A DNA stretch of 64,000 bases from Raphanus sativus (Eukaryota; Streptophyta; Magnoliopsida; Brassicales; Brassicaceae): contig NC_079512.1 in NCBI RefSeq assembly GCF_000801105.2, positions 186,001 through 250,000 on the forward strand, written 5' to 3'. Under the pieces are notes generated by a model. That model saw only the letters and a list, made by a program, of their open reading frames with translations. It ran no database searches and was not told the DNA's origin. A program made the position numbers and the translations under genes. Shown here piece by piece: positions 36,468-48,254 of the stretch (positions are counted from its first letter, which is position 1; every line of letters starts with the position of its first letter).

Positions 36468-37914
36468 TTAGTATTGGAAAATTCATTTCAAAAGTCGTAT
36501 CACTAATTATGTTCTTAAGCCGTTCTATACATTCTTTTTTTTTTTGGTTTTGAAAAAGAATGAGAGGTTGGTCCAATGTATTTTTGGTGGGGAGGCTGTA
36601 CAGACAAGGTAATCTAGGAGCGAGATATACTGTCGAGATTGATTAGACAAAGCAAAAAAAAAAAAAAAAAAAACAAAATGCATCACCTCACAAGTCACTA
36701 GGATGAAAGCAAAAAGTACTTTTGAAACTACTACACCTTTATTATGGTTTTTTCAGCAGATGGTGGGTTTAAATTTTAAAAGAAATCAATAGTACATGTT
36801 GGGGAATCATATGTTGGTGATAAGATCACATTTAGTTGGACTTATTAAATATTGAACCGGTAAGACTACATAGTTTGATTGTTACACGATCTAATTAATT
36901 GTTGGTTTCTAATAACAAGGAAACCGTAATATGAACCAGTGCCCGGCCAAAATATAACATTTCATGAACACATTACTACTTAGAAATTGCAGAACACAAA
37001 CAAAAAAAAACTCAAATGCATTTTGCCGAGTATCAAATTGAACGTTACCTTGTTATAAACTATGATATAACCATTAGCTTATTACATGTGTATATAAACC
37101 ATATATATTTTTGTTAATTTATTCGTAACTAATTATAAATAATCATGTCTAAACAAAGCATAAATGTGCCTGTAAATTCAACTTTTATGGTGGATAAACA
37201 ACAAATCCAGCTTAAGCAAAAAGATACAAAATTAACTGATTTGACTGTTTAGTTTGACTTATGTCAACTGCTTGTATGGTTTTGTAAGTTAACGAGAACG
37301 AATATATAATCATACAATGATTAGTGACAATTTTATGTGAAATGGATGTTCCTGTTTCGGACATTGAACCAAAACACAGGAGAACGGATTTAAAAGATTG
37401 AAACGAAAGGGATTGTCGGGGAGATTTAATTGGCTTCTAATCCTTTTCAAAGTGATAACTTACCTAACACTTAAACAAATAATGACAGCTTCTTTGTTCA
37501 GGGTTCTGAATCAAACGTCTCACCTAAACCCTAAATTAATAAACGGGACTACTACATACGGTATGGTATATACATACTTGTTTAGATCCTAAAAAACGTT
37601 TTCCAAAAGATACACAATTAGAAAGTTACCAAAAAAAGAGGTGACAACAAAGACAAACTCATTTGATTAAGATAGAGCTACTTATAACATTTATCTCAAT
37701 AGGTATACCATGGAATCATGAACACTCATTATTCATGTTCCCGAAATAATCAATAATTCAGATAATTACAATCATAAATAATATTTTCAAGTGTCCACTA
37801 CTATACAATTGCATGTGTGGCTCTGTAGCTCTAGGTCAGATTGCACACATCAAAAGAGCCCTTTTTCTTTAAACATCATTCATTTTTATAAAAGGTAACA
37901 TGTCCGTCCAACTC

Positions 37915-37923
37915 CATAAATAG
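37915..37923 (+). promoter_or_regulatory. Possible TATA box of ZFP1
   Basis: CATAAATAG, 92 bp upstream of the ZFP1 start codon, in a leader that ends in a C/T-rich stretch. Confidence 0.4.
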
Positions 37924-38014
37924 AACTCACACTTTCACTTCCTAAGACCACATCACTTCACATCTATATCGGAATTTTACTTTTACTCTCTATAGGCTAT
38001 ATACAAAAATACAC

Positions 38015-38668
38015 ATGGATCCTTCCATCAAAGAAGATCAAGAAATGTTAAAAATCAAGAAACGACGTCATCAAGATCTCGATTTAGGCTTGACCCTTTT
38101 GCCACGTGGTACGACTTCATCAGAGCTCAATCTCATCGGTTCTTTCAAAACTAGCTGTTCGTCGACTTCTCATCATCATCAAGAACATTTGGAAGAGCCG
38201 AGAGTGTTCTCATGCAACTATTGTCAAAGAAAGTTCTATAGCTCACAAGCACTAGGCGGTCACCAAAACGCTCATAAGCGCGAACGCACCTTAGCCAAAC
38301 GAGGACAGTACTACTACAAGATGAGTCTCTCCTCCTCCCCTCCTTCCTCAGCGTTCACGTTTGGCCATGGTTCAGTCAGCAGATTAGCAAGCATGGCATC
38401 GTTACCGTTACATGGCTCGATGAGTAACAGATCAACGCTAGGGATTCAGGCCCATTCAACGATCCATAATCCCTTTTTAGGAAGACAAAGAGCGAGTTTA
38501 AGTCATGTTTTCAAACAGAACATTCAACAGAGACCGGCCATCCAAAAGATGCTGCCAGAGAAATTTCACGTTGAACTCGGCAGCAGTTATAACAGTAATA
38601 TTATAATCAAGAACAAGCAAGAAAATCATAATCAGTTTAAGAAGATTGACTTGACTCTTAAGCTGTGA
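38015..38668 (+). CDS. ZFP1: ZFP1-type C2H2 zinc-finger transcription repressor
   Basis: Intronless nuclear regulator of 217 residues with a single plant-type zinc finger: F-S-C-x2-C-x(12)-H-x3-H with the QALGGH signature (about residues 67-87), matching Arabidopsis ZFP1 (At1g80730). Two leucine-rich repression-type motifs are visible: LDLGLTL near the N-terminus (about residues 22-28) and IDLTLKL at the very C-terminus. The second is an EAR motif (LxLxL) of the kind that recruits TOPLESS co-repressors. The single-finger plus C-terminal EAR layout is shared with GIS/ZFP5/ZFP8-type proteins acting in shoot and trichome development; the exact target is not evident. The reading frame is complete with no oddities. 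Confidence 0.92.
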   Translation: MDPSIKEDQEMLKIKKRRHQDLDLGLTLLPRGTTSSELNLIGSFKTSCSSTSHHHQEHLEEPRVFSCNYCQRKFYSSQALGGHQNAHKRERTLAKRGQYYYKMSLSSSPPSSAFTFGHGSVSRLASMASLPLHGSMSNRSTLGIQAHSTIHNPFLGRQRASLSHVFKQNIQQRPAIQKMLPEKFHVELGSSYNSNIIIKNKQENHNQFKKIDLTLKL

Positions 38669-39691
38669 TCTCTTATTCTCATAATGTCATCTTCTTTTTA
38701 GTCTTTATTACTAGCTATAACTTTTTCGGTTTTACTGTCGTATGATTATTATATTTGCATTTAGAGTTTCATTAATCAAGCTGTACCTTTTTACATTATA
38801 TATTGTTTTGTAGTGCAGTATTTGAGGTCTCTTTTAAGCCTATGTACGTAGTATAGTACTTAAAAGCTTTTATCAAATTGGATTACGATGTTAGGTATTC
38901 TATTATTAGGCTGGTGAAAGTATTATAATGAACATAGGGATATCACATGTATAACACATTTCATATTCACAGCAAATAATATGTTCTCTATTAAAGTTCA
39001 AGTGAAACTAAACCTACATAATAATCAGTGTACCAAAAAAAATGATGGAATTAAAAAAAAAAAACTGTGGAGTACAGTCATTAAAAGCAACAAAATATGT
39101 CCTACGTTATACGCATTATTTTTTTTGAAGATTTACGTTATACGCATTATTGCCCACTAAATTGGCACCGATTTATCAGGCGTGAACTGACTTTAGTCAA
39201 TCAATTGATATCCATATAGCAATATGAATTAATATACATGCCATTTATTTTTGTATAAATTCAATGATAGTCCAGTGGAGGATCTATATGATATCAAATG
39301 ACAAAATAAAACACCATAAACAAGATTTATGCTTCTCAAATAAAATATAGAGTGGATGCACTGTGATTATCGAAGAGAGGTCCTACATGTAGTTAAAAGA
39401 CACAGACATTAATCTATAATGAAGAGTTGTTCGTCAGAGGTTTGTTGTTTTCATCGCCATGTGACTGTTAAAGTTAAAATTTCAGATGATCCTTTTAATC
39501 TAATCTTTTCACGTCGCTATTATTATTTCATAATTTCATCACCATTACATAATATATAAACTTATTACAATTTATTATAATCGATTACCAAAGAAAAAAT
39601 AATCTGTAGTATTGCAAATATTTGTAATAATCAAATTTTCTAATTGACATTTCACGATTTATCTAGCTTTTGGAATGATATGTGACCATGT
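38669..39691. other. Intergenic downstream of ZFP1; no gene seen
   Basis: 3' flank of ZFP1, then AT-rich sequence. A short duplication of ACGTTATACGCATTATT occurs near 39103 and 39132. Confidence 0.45.
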
Positions 39692-40005
39692 GGGTATTAT
39701 CATCTTGGATTTACTGGATTATAACCCAAAAATTCTGTGAAGATTGCTTTGGGTGGGGTCTGTATCAAGTTGATGTTTACATTAAAGCTCTAATCACATA
39801 ATAATGCTAATCATTGCAATTAGCAATCAATATTATCCACTAATGAAGATGTTAACGATTCGGAATCATGTTGTTATGCACCATAATTTCTTCACTAATC
39901 CCACACACTGTCTAATACATCACATCGATTATGATTTTATGTAGATACCAATCCATATGATGTATTAGGAAAAAAATTCATAGTAAATCCAAGATGATAA
40001 TACCC
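39692..40005. mobile_element. MITE with 24-bp perfect inverted ends
   Basis: The left end GGGTATTATCATCTTGG (24 bp, to 39715) is repeated perfectly in inverted orientation at 39982-40005. The length is 314 bp and it is non-coding. ATG-containing flanks (CCATGT on the left, ATGG on the right) leave the target duplication unclear. The family is not recognised; the GGG start and length would fit a Harbinger-type MITE. Confidence 0.72.
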
Positions 40006-40023
40006 ATGGTAAAAAAAATTATA

Positions 40024-40333
40024 TTCCCTATGTTTCAAAAAGATACATATGATAGAGAAAAATTATGTTTCAAAAAAATAATTTTCTTTTATATTTCTAA
40101 TGCATTTTTTTGTCAATTAATAATGAAATATTTATGTATTTCTAATGCATTTTAGTCAACTAATAATAAAAAGTATGAAGTTCAAAAATATTTAATTATA
40201 TTTTGTAAAATCTTATTGATTTAAAATATAGAAAATATAAAATTACAGAAAATATGCATTATTACTAAATTTTAATATATTTTATTAAAAATGTGAAAAC
40301 TCTAAAATATATATTATTTTGAAACGGAGTGAG
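40024..40333. mobile_element. Stowaway-type MITE
   Basis: The left end TTCCCTATGTTTCAAAAAG follows TA and the inverted right end ATTATTTTGAAACGGAGTGAG precedes TA. The length is 310 bp, directly next to the MITE at 39692-40005. Confidence 0.7.
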
Positions 40334-40335
40334 TA

Positions 40336-41395
40336 ATTTACGATAGAAAAAGATCCAAAATTCTCTAGAAAAGGACATGTTCATTCTCTTTTACATATGT
40401 TTATTTTCATCATAATATAATGTCACCACAAAGAGAGATAATTAGACCAACAAATAGAAAAAAATCCACATTATATTATATGATTGTTTTTCATCATATT
40501 ATAATATCTTTGATGTTTAATTAAATGAATTCAGCTGGCTTGTCCCTTTTAACTTCTGGCGTTTCACAGTCAATCCGCACTAGATAATTAAAAGGTAAAA
40601 ATGTCATTAAATCATGGAGTTGCTCCTCTGTTAAGGAACACTAAGAATTGGTTTGGAAGTCACCAAATCAGACAGAAGTATTAGCTAGCAAGTTCCCTAA
40701 GAGGGAAACACAAAATTACCCGAGAAGTCATCATTTTACAAGCTTAACTTTCTAAAGCACTTTCAATCTCGCAAACAAGGAGTCATAGTCACATACATAA
40801 TGAACGAGACACAAATATCTAGAATGCTTACATGTGACTGTCCATGCTCGTAATTATGCACCAAGGAGTAGTTTTTACACAATCTCCAGAGCTGAAAAAC
40901 AAGTCAAAAAGCAACCATTGCCTAGAAGCAACTAATAATGAGAACCAGTACTGATGAGAACAAACCTTTTTCCTGTGATCTTATTTACAATTTTGTTTCA
41001 TTTTTTTGGATATGTTTCTTACACAATTATACATCAAATCAAGTCTCTGCAGTATTAATCAGAAACAGGAAAAGAAAAAAAAGTAAAAGAAGAAGAATCA
41101 ATCTATGGAGTTTCCTTTTATGAAACTAAAGGAGAATATATTCCATAAACGTTTTAGATTGATATATCACTTTTGGCAGTATCTATTCAATAAATTTAAA
41201 AGTAAGAAAATATCATTTGCAAACAAAAATTTAATGACGAAAAAACAGAAAACACCAAAGCTTTGTATATGAAAACATTCTGGGCATCAAGAATAACACT
41301 AATCAAATTTGAAGTTATTTGATGGTGACTGTGAAACATGGAGGCCTCTTCTTGAAGCTTTAGACTTGAACATTTTGACAAATATGGAAACTAAT
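40336..41395. other. Intergenic; no gene seen
   Basis: AT-rich. The right part is the 3' flank of the DCN1-like gene, which reads toward it. Confidence 0.4.
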
Positions 41396-42969
41396 TCACG
41401 CTTGTTTTTCGCGCATCCACTCAAAAAAGTTGTCAAGAATCAATGGCCAAGCAAGTTCTAGACTGTAGTTGGTCATGTCCGGGAAACTTATCTGTAATGT
41501 CAAAAAAAGAACAAATCACATTAGGTGCAAAAAACATTTTGTTAAAGAGGATGGCCACGGAGGAGGAGGAGGAGGAAATATAGAGATATATGGAAAGTAC
41601 CTCATTGCAGAATCTATAAAAACCCATCCATTGGTCCATGGTGATGACCTTGTAATCATTCTGGATCTGTTCACAGTGAGATGATACCATTTACAACTGA
41701 TAAACAATTTGGAAGAAGATGTTTCAAAGACAAAAAAATGGTGGAGTCAAACCTTTAGGTAGTCGACAAAGTGATCAACCTGGTCACGGAATGTTGATCC
41801 TAAGACCATATCTAGGAGTTGACAAATAGTCTCAATGTCTACGCAATTTTGTTTTTCATCTGGATGGATAATAATAATAATAATGTTAGTTATACTAAAT
41901 CATTTAAAAGTCACACAAGCACACCAAAAGAAAACACAAATCATATAATATCATGTTCATGTGGAGTAGATGATTTCACCTGTGAAACAATAACGGAAAG
42001 CATAAGCGTAGAAGTCTGCAAAATTCAATGGCTTTCTTACCTGTTAATAACGAAGAAACATTAACGCAAGGACAATTAGAAGATGCTGTCAATCAAAAAA
42101 ATATATCGAAACAATTATAAAAACCTCTAGCTCGAGCTCAGGAAGGGCTTTCTTCAATTTTTTTATCGTATCAAACTTTAAAGCCTTGAGTGCTCTCCTC
42201 CATTCAGTCTATTATAGGTGTAACGGAGTTAAGATCATACAAAAAAAAAACAAGAACCTAATTTCATAAATATAAAAAGAAAAAGGATTGTAATTCAATG
42301 GTTTGATGGAATCATGGAGCCATATATGTATAATTTACAGGGGAGAACAATGCTATTACCTTGGTGAAGTAACCTTGTCTTTCAGCCTTCATTTTCCTGT
42401 GAGAAACGAGTTTAAAAAATTAAGGTATTAAGGTTAAGCACTTGTGCTCGGAACCAAGAGTTGCATATACATATAAATAACAGAAGAAAATTAATAAATA
42501 TTGGTGGATTGATTGGTTACCAAGCTAGCATCAAGATCTTGATATCAGTATGAGGAACTTTCAATTTGGAGCAAAGTTTCTCAATTCCTTCTGGACTGTT
42601 AGATGCAATAACAAGAACTAAAAGTGTTAGAACTTGTTCGTAACTGAGTTGCATTAGAAGAGGAATGTGATGGTGTGTACTTACTCAATGACACCAGAAG
42701 ATGTATTAGCATACTTATTAAACAGTTTATATTTTCCATCCTTCTCTTTGGACGACTTTTTAGTTGCACTCGAAGCTGTACCAAACACACAAAAGATTAT
42801 GTTGACTTACTTGCTAGATAGATTCAACCGAGTTCAAACTTTGTATGATATAAAACCCTAAGGTGATTTATGTTCTTGTTATACCTGAGGGAACAGGATC
42901 CGTGTCTGAAGAGGGAACTGTATAAGGTTTAGTCCGTTTCTTCGTCGGCTTGGAAGCAGTACGAGGCAT
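41396..42969 (-). CDS. DCN1-like protein (cullin neddylation, DCUN1/PONY domain)
   Basis: Scaffold-type E3 that promotes transfer of NEDD8/RUB1 to cullins. The nine minus-strand exons are 42969-42885, 42775-42685, 42595-42521, 42396-42360, 42208-42125, 42040-41980, 41859-41753, 41666-41601 and 41491-41396. They join in phase to 233 residues. The N-terminal 30 residues are basic and poorly conserved. The PONY domain follows: SSGVIDPEGIEKLC, ILMLAWKMKAERQGYFT, EWRRALKALKFDT, NFADFYAYAFRYC, YKVITMDQWMGFYRFCNE and the C-terminal ELAWPLILDNFFEWMRE, the segment that contacts the cullin WHB region in DCN1 structures. It resembles At1g15860 as I recall it, whose neighbours are the duplicate (alpha) partners of the genes around here. 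All splice sites are canonical. Confidence 0.92.
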
Positions 42970-44015
42970 CTAATTAAACCGCAAACAAAGTGCACACGTA
43001 CAACTTGAGACTTCAGAACAATAAATATATAAATATAAACTACATATAGAGTAATTGATTAATTACTTTATCAGCGGAAACAAGGCGATTTGCACCAGGA
43101 AAGAGCAACGGGAAAGCTTCTAGGTCAAGGAACGCAAAGCAATAGAGAAAGATAGCTTATGTTCGATTTCACTTCTCTTCTCTTCTCTTGGTCTTTATAT
43201 ACACGATTTTATATACTTTTTTTTTTCCTTTTTTAATGTGATAAACTAATGTTTTCCTAAAGTTTTTTTTTTCTAAACTAATATTTTTCCTTTTTCTTTT
43301 CTTTTTGATAAAAATCCTTTCCTTTGTCAGTTTACCTTTTTTTCTTTTTAATGTTAGTTTACCAATTTTCTAAATACAATAAAAGCTCTATAAATTAATG
43401 TTTTTTTATAAATTAATAATGTTGAAACTATGATAATTTATTAATTTATAGAATTATTAGTTTAAATAAAATTTCTGTATTTATAGTTATATTTTAAAAT
43501 ATTTTTTTATTTAGAGAAGTGAAAAATATTCCATTCTCAATATTATACATTTGTTAATAATTTATAGATTTGAACTTCATATATTTATACTAGATTGTTT
43601 GATATATATTTATATGTTGACTACATATCATAAAATACAATACAAATTTATATGATTTTCAATAAAATACAATATAAATTAGAGATGAAATTCATTTTGA
43701 AGAAAATAAACAACAAAATGCTTTGTGTATATGTTTATATAAACTTTCTATATTGTAACTATTAATTCTGATTTTAGTGGAATCATATGTTTATTTTTTT
43801 TCTTTTAAATATTGTTATCTTATTATCTTATCGAATCATGTCATATTGTACATATGTCTAATTTAAAACTAAAAAAAATTATTAATTTATCGAACGTTGA
43901 TTTATTATAGAAATAATTTGTAGAGTTTCTATGATAGTTTATGTTAATAAGATATCTTTGCTTTTGTGTGTTATCTCAAATAACTTATTTTATAATCTAC
44001 TTTCTAACCACAAAA
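42970..44015. other. DCN1-like 5' leader and AT-rich intergenic sequence
   Basis: The leader, probably spliced, and promoter of the DCN1-like gene occupy about 42970-43200. The segment 43380-43935 is a decayed AT-rich repeat with CTCTATAAATTAAT near its left end and TAGAGTTTCTAT near its right end, similar to the block at 15540-15960. No gene. Confidence 0.45.
43376..43938. repeat. AT-rich dispersed repeat with CTATAAATTAAT motifs
   Basis: Repeated TATAAATTAATAAT and ATTTATAGA words lie between a left end near AAAGCTCTATAAATTAATG and a right end near TTTGTAGAGTTTCTATG, a weak inverted pair. Similar text occurs at 15540-15960. The class is unknown. Confidence 0.35.
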
Positions 44016-45854
44016 TCTTAACTAATAAAGTTGGCTTTTTTTTTCTCCTTGGGGGGATTAATGCCATGTGGCATTCTCTTTTTAATAATTAAATTTTTTT
44101 TCTCAATTTTATTTAATGTGTTTTGGTCTTAATTGTGATTAGGTGTTAGTTTATTTTTAATATTGGCAATTTATTACAATGATGTTTTAATTTTGGATAA
44201 GTTTAATTAGTTAAGATTTTATGTCTTGATTTTTTTTAATTTCATAAACTCTTATGTTACATATTTTTTTAAATACTTTAAGCTATTTCTTAATATTTTG
44301 TATGTTAAATAAAAAATACAAAAATGAAAACTAAAGTTGAGTATTTTCAAAAAAAAATAAACATAAAATAGATACATATCCAAACTATTACTTTATGTTT
44401 GAAAAAATTTAAAATATTAACTTTAGTTTTTATATATTTATTTTCATAGCTAATATATTACTATATAATAAAACTAATTCATTTACTAAACCACAGTTCA
44501 CCCACATCCAGAGACCCAGTAAATCGTCCGGTTCAATGTCCGAATCGGGTGTCAAAACACTGGTTTATAGGGTTTCTTTGTATTTGATGTTGACGATGGA
44601 GAATGAAGCCTTTAAAATTCTCCTTCTTTAACGCAATCGACGTAACTGTCATATAATCAATCTAGAAATTCCACTCATCCCACTCTAATAATGTTTAGTA
44701 ATTGATGGCGATTCAAGTCCAAAAGACTAACATTTGGTCTATTGGTATTACACATAAACTCTATAGTATCTTCCCATGTTACACTGTGCAAGAAAACCAA
44801 TAACTTCTCTGATGCATGTTATCCGTGTTTACATTTTAAAAACCGTGAACATGATTAATATACTCTTAAAATTTAACTAAAAAAAAATCTACTTCCAATC
44901 TGAGAGAAATTTAAAAACGTTGCCTGGTTGCTAAACTTATTTAAAATTGATGTAAACCACACACCACCCTCACCATTAATCCTTTGCACCACACTAACCA
45001 TTTATTGTCAAAACCAATACTAAATGCAACAAGTCAGCAAGATCACAGATAGTTAGAAATTGTCTCTCTCATGATCGTTATAGATGCTAACATCTCATTT
45101 ACTAATTAACAAATTGATTTTTTACTAGGAATATTTGGTGAAATTGTTTCATTCCGGTTATAATAGAAGTTGTCCATTAAATAGAGGAGTTTAGGAACCA
45201 TTTATAGTTTTTAGATAAAAAACATATTTATATTCATATTAAGATTCGTTGATATTTTTAAATAAGGGTGGACAAACAAGAATTTCGTTATGAACACACA
45301 CAAAATCTTCCATTATAACAAAACTAATATAGAAGATAATTTTATGTTTATTATTTGAAGATACATCTTTTTGAGAGACCTTGAAACTAAAGTAACACAC
45401 ACAACTCCATCTTTATATTTTAAAAGTCAACATGGTAATTTTAAAAATATAATATTAGATACTCACCAATTATTTTACCAAAAATTGACACTTCACCCTT
45501 ATTTTTTATAAAATTTATAAAATTTGAAATGTATTCCATCTTTCTATTATTTGAACTAAATATATTAGTAAAAGTTTTATAGTTTATATATATTTATTTT
45601 AATAATTAATAATATAACTATTATAATTCATATATAGTAACAACCACTTATGCTATTACACTTTGAACTAAACAACTTCAAACAAAGTAATGCACTACGG
45701 TCACTAACCACTATAAAAAAGATAAAAAAATATCATTTTAATATATTTTTATTTTCATATTTAACATATTTTATTTTAAAACTATATAATAATTTATAAA
45801 TTTATGTAAAATTATAACATACGAACCCGGCGCGTAGCGCCGGAAAATCACTAG
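44016..45854 (+). mobile_element. Non-autonomous Helitron
   Basis: The 3' end is very clear: a 7-bp hairpin CCGGCGC-GTA-GCGCCGG (45827-45843), then AAAATCA, CTAG and T. The proposed 5' end is TCTTAACTAATAAAGTTGGC after A, followed by the ATGCCATGTGGCAT dyad often seen near Helitron 5' ends. TCTACTTTCTAACC at 43996 is an alternative start. It is non-coding. The element ends about 270 bp from the stop of the NUP96 relic. Confidence 0.7.
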
Positions 45855-46120
45855 TACACTATAATTTATACATCATTTAAAAACAACACTGAGAAATCTG
45901 CTATTTTCAGTTCTTTAAGAAAATACTTTCCCTTTTACATCTTTTTTTTTATCTGATATTGTAACAATAAGATTTGTGAATTTTCTAAAACAACAAGACC
46001 AAATCAAAACCATTCATGGTTCTTACAGACGACAAAGCCCAACTAAATCTCTTCCACTGACCAGTAGTAAACACAAAGACCCTCCTCCTCCCCAAAGAGT
46101 AATAAGTAATGAATGGGTCA

Positions 46121-47175
46121 CTAAGCTGATGTTTGGTTGCCTGTCTCTGAGAGATATAGGGAGAAGAGAGAGACAGCATCTTGCAGATGTGATGATCTTA
46201 CATCTTCTGGTAATGGAGCTTTGAAAGCTGTCATAAAACACCTTAGCTGTGACTCTCTATCAGGATACACACTCAGACCTGACAGAAGCAACTCGCAGAT
46301 TTCCTCTGCCATCTTTGTGTATGCGACTCTGCAGCCATAGAAAAGAGAGTTTGTACGGTTAGTGTGTCGTTGTAACCAAATTTAATAAAATGCTAAAAAA
46401 GCTTTTTGTGATCAACTTAGAATGTGTGTGAGAGATGTTTGACCCGTATCTGTCCACACAGCAAACTTGAGCTATGTAGTCATCAGAAGCCAACTGCCTT
46501 AGTTTAGGAGCAATTACTATAGAATGCCACCAAATTTAGAAGGATCCATCTAAAATTGCTCCATTATGTATTTAACTTTCTAGGTGAGTAATGTCCTATC
46601 CTAGGATTTGATTTAGAATCTTATACAATTCAGTGGACGACATGAACAAAAAAAAAGGATCAAACAAGTAAGTGCATGCAAGCAATGACTAAGTTCTTAA
46701 CGATTCTACGGCTATTGTCAAAGTGTGAGACATATGGAGTACTTACCTGGCTTCAACTGGTAATCTATCACCCCAAACAGCCAACGACTCGTTTAAACGA
46801 CCGACAAAACTTCTGCACGACTCGTTTCTACTTTCAGGGGAATCCTCTCGAAGCAAAAGTTTTGTTGTTCATGTCATGCACATGATCATAGAGAGTTTAA
46901 AGCAAATTTCGTTGAGTATCAGTACAAGATATCATATATTGTACAGCCAGCTTGGTCAACAGCTGCCTAACTAAGGTTTAAGCAACTTTGAGAGCTCAAA
47001 TTTTAGATTATTACGAAGTAGACGTACCAGTTCTAGCATTGTATCAGCATCTTCTTCCAGTGAACTCTTTAGTAAATAAAACGACATGTAAATCCCAGCA
47101 TCCAAATCCCAGTTTTCAATCTCAGACTTGCGGTCGTCCATTGATGTAGCAATTCTCCATATTTCTGAATGGTTA
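46121..47175 (-). pseudogene. NUP96 (MOS3/SAR3) nucleoporin, last three exons only
   Basis: The minus strand carries three in-phase exons: 47175-47028 (NHSEIWRIATSMDD, LDAGIYMSFYLLKSS), 46844-46747 (SRNESCRSFVGRLNESLA, WGDRLPVEAR) and 46328-46121 (KMAEEICELLLSGLS, RSSHLQDAVSLFSLYLSET, then a stop). They match the extreme C-terminus of plant NUP96, a scaffold subunit of the Nup107-160 nuclear pore subcomplex, about 150 of roughly 1000 residues. The intervening splice sites are still good. Upstream there is only repeat-like sequence and then the divergent RAE1 gene, so at least 80 % of the gene is missing. In Arabidopsis NUP96 (At1g80680) neighbours RAE1 (At1g80670), which supports a local deletion relic. 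Confidence 0.85.
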
Positions 47176-47324
47176 GCTGCATTTATTAAAATAAATAAAA
47201 CAGATCACTCCAAACCAGATCCTTCATACAGTTCACAGAAATTGTGTTCCAGTAGCACTGGGTCTGCAGATAAGGCAACGAAAAGCTTACCTGACAAAAA
47301 ACAATGAATGAGCAACTGATATCA

Positions 47325-47937
47325 TAAAAATGGCGGGTTTGGCTTCTGGCGGTACATGGCGGGCCTGTCCCGCTCGGGATGCGGTCCTAAAACTAGCTGC
47401 CCAATCCCGTACCGCGAAATATGCAGGACTTCGCGAGCTGTCCCGCGGGACATCGAATATTACATTGCTTGTTTCTACATGCACAAACAAACATAGACAA
47501 GAATTGAGTTTCAGCTTGCACATGATCAAGTATACTCTTACAAGATCAATACATTAAACTTATACAAAACAAATGTTTTTATTATCATTTATGATGGCTT
47601 TAAGAAGCTCCACCGGCAGATCAGAGGCGCTTGGGAGACAGAAGCATCATCGACTCTGAAACAACCATCAACGGAGCTTCATAATGTCTAATCTCTCTCT
47701 CTCTCTCTCTCTCTCTCAGGTGAAAGCAGAAATGCAGACTTAGGATTGCGGGTCTTCAAAAATCCCGCGGTTTAATACATCCCACTTTCGGTCCGTCCCG
47801 TTTTGAGCCCATCCCGCTTTGAACCTGTCCCGCTTTGAGTCTGTTCTGCAATTTTGCGGACTTATCAAATGGAGGCCTAATCTCATCCCACAACAAGCTT
47901 TTACGGACCAGGCCCGCGGTCCAGGTCCTTGATTGCC
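47325..47937. mobile_element. GC-rich hAT-like insertion between the NUP96 relic and RAE1
   Basis: This stretch of about 0.6 kb differs sharply from its surroundings in base content and is full of GCGGG/CCCGC words: TGGCGGGTTTGGC at the left, then TCCCGCTTTGAACC, TCCCGCTTTGAGTC and GGCCCGCGGTCC toward the right. The ends are partly inverted (AATGGCGGG versus, inverted, ATGGCAATCAAGG), and ATATCA occurs at both flanks. It also holds a CT microsatellite (about 47692-47718). A hAT origin is likely but not proven. Confidence 0.45.
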
Positions 47938-48254
47938 ATATCAAGGAGTGTCAGTGCCGTTTAGAAAATTAAAGAGTAAATGTTCCATATCTGCAAATTA
48001 ACATATTATTTGGTGTTTAAAAAAAGTGCAATTTCTCTTTTTTTTTTATTTGTGTTCCATTTTTCTTTTTCTTTTAATTAATTTATAAGTACAAGTTTAG
48101 CGTCCGATAAACGCTTCGGTCGGGGGATGTTTATAAACTCGTGTTGTCTCTAGCATCTTCTTTTTCTCTCACTCACTTCATCTTCCTCTTGTCGGAAAAT
48201 TCTAGTCTCCAGACGAACGTTCCTCTCTCTCTCTCGGGCTCTTGAATCGTGAAA
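47938..48254. promoter_or_regulatory. RAE1 upstream region and leader
   Basis: The upstream and leader sequence includes T-rich and CT-rich stretches (about 48155-48235) and no competing gene. No clear TATA box was chosen. Confidence 0.4.

Larger units (their letters stand above)
35556..38014. other. Intergenic, AT-rich, upstream of ZFP1
   Basis: Apart from the Helitron-like terminus at 36453-36467 and homopolymer runs (about 36655-36673), no gene is visible. The last 200 bp are the ZFP1 promoter, with CATAAATAG at 37915-37923 about 90 bp before the ATG as a possible TATA box. The 5' end of the large Helitron may lie in the left part. Confidence 0.45.

Noticed and set aside
47200..47290. Additional NUP96 exon upstream of 47175 (readable KLFVALSADPVLLEH in one minus frame)
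   Set aside because: It does not match the expected NUP96 sequence before NHSEIW as I remember it, and it could not be assigned to any family.
47287..47944. Short frames in the GC-rich block near RAE1
   Set aside because: They arise from the repeated CCCGC-rich sequence and lack protein similarity.
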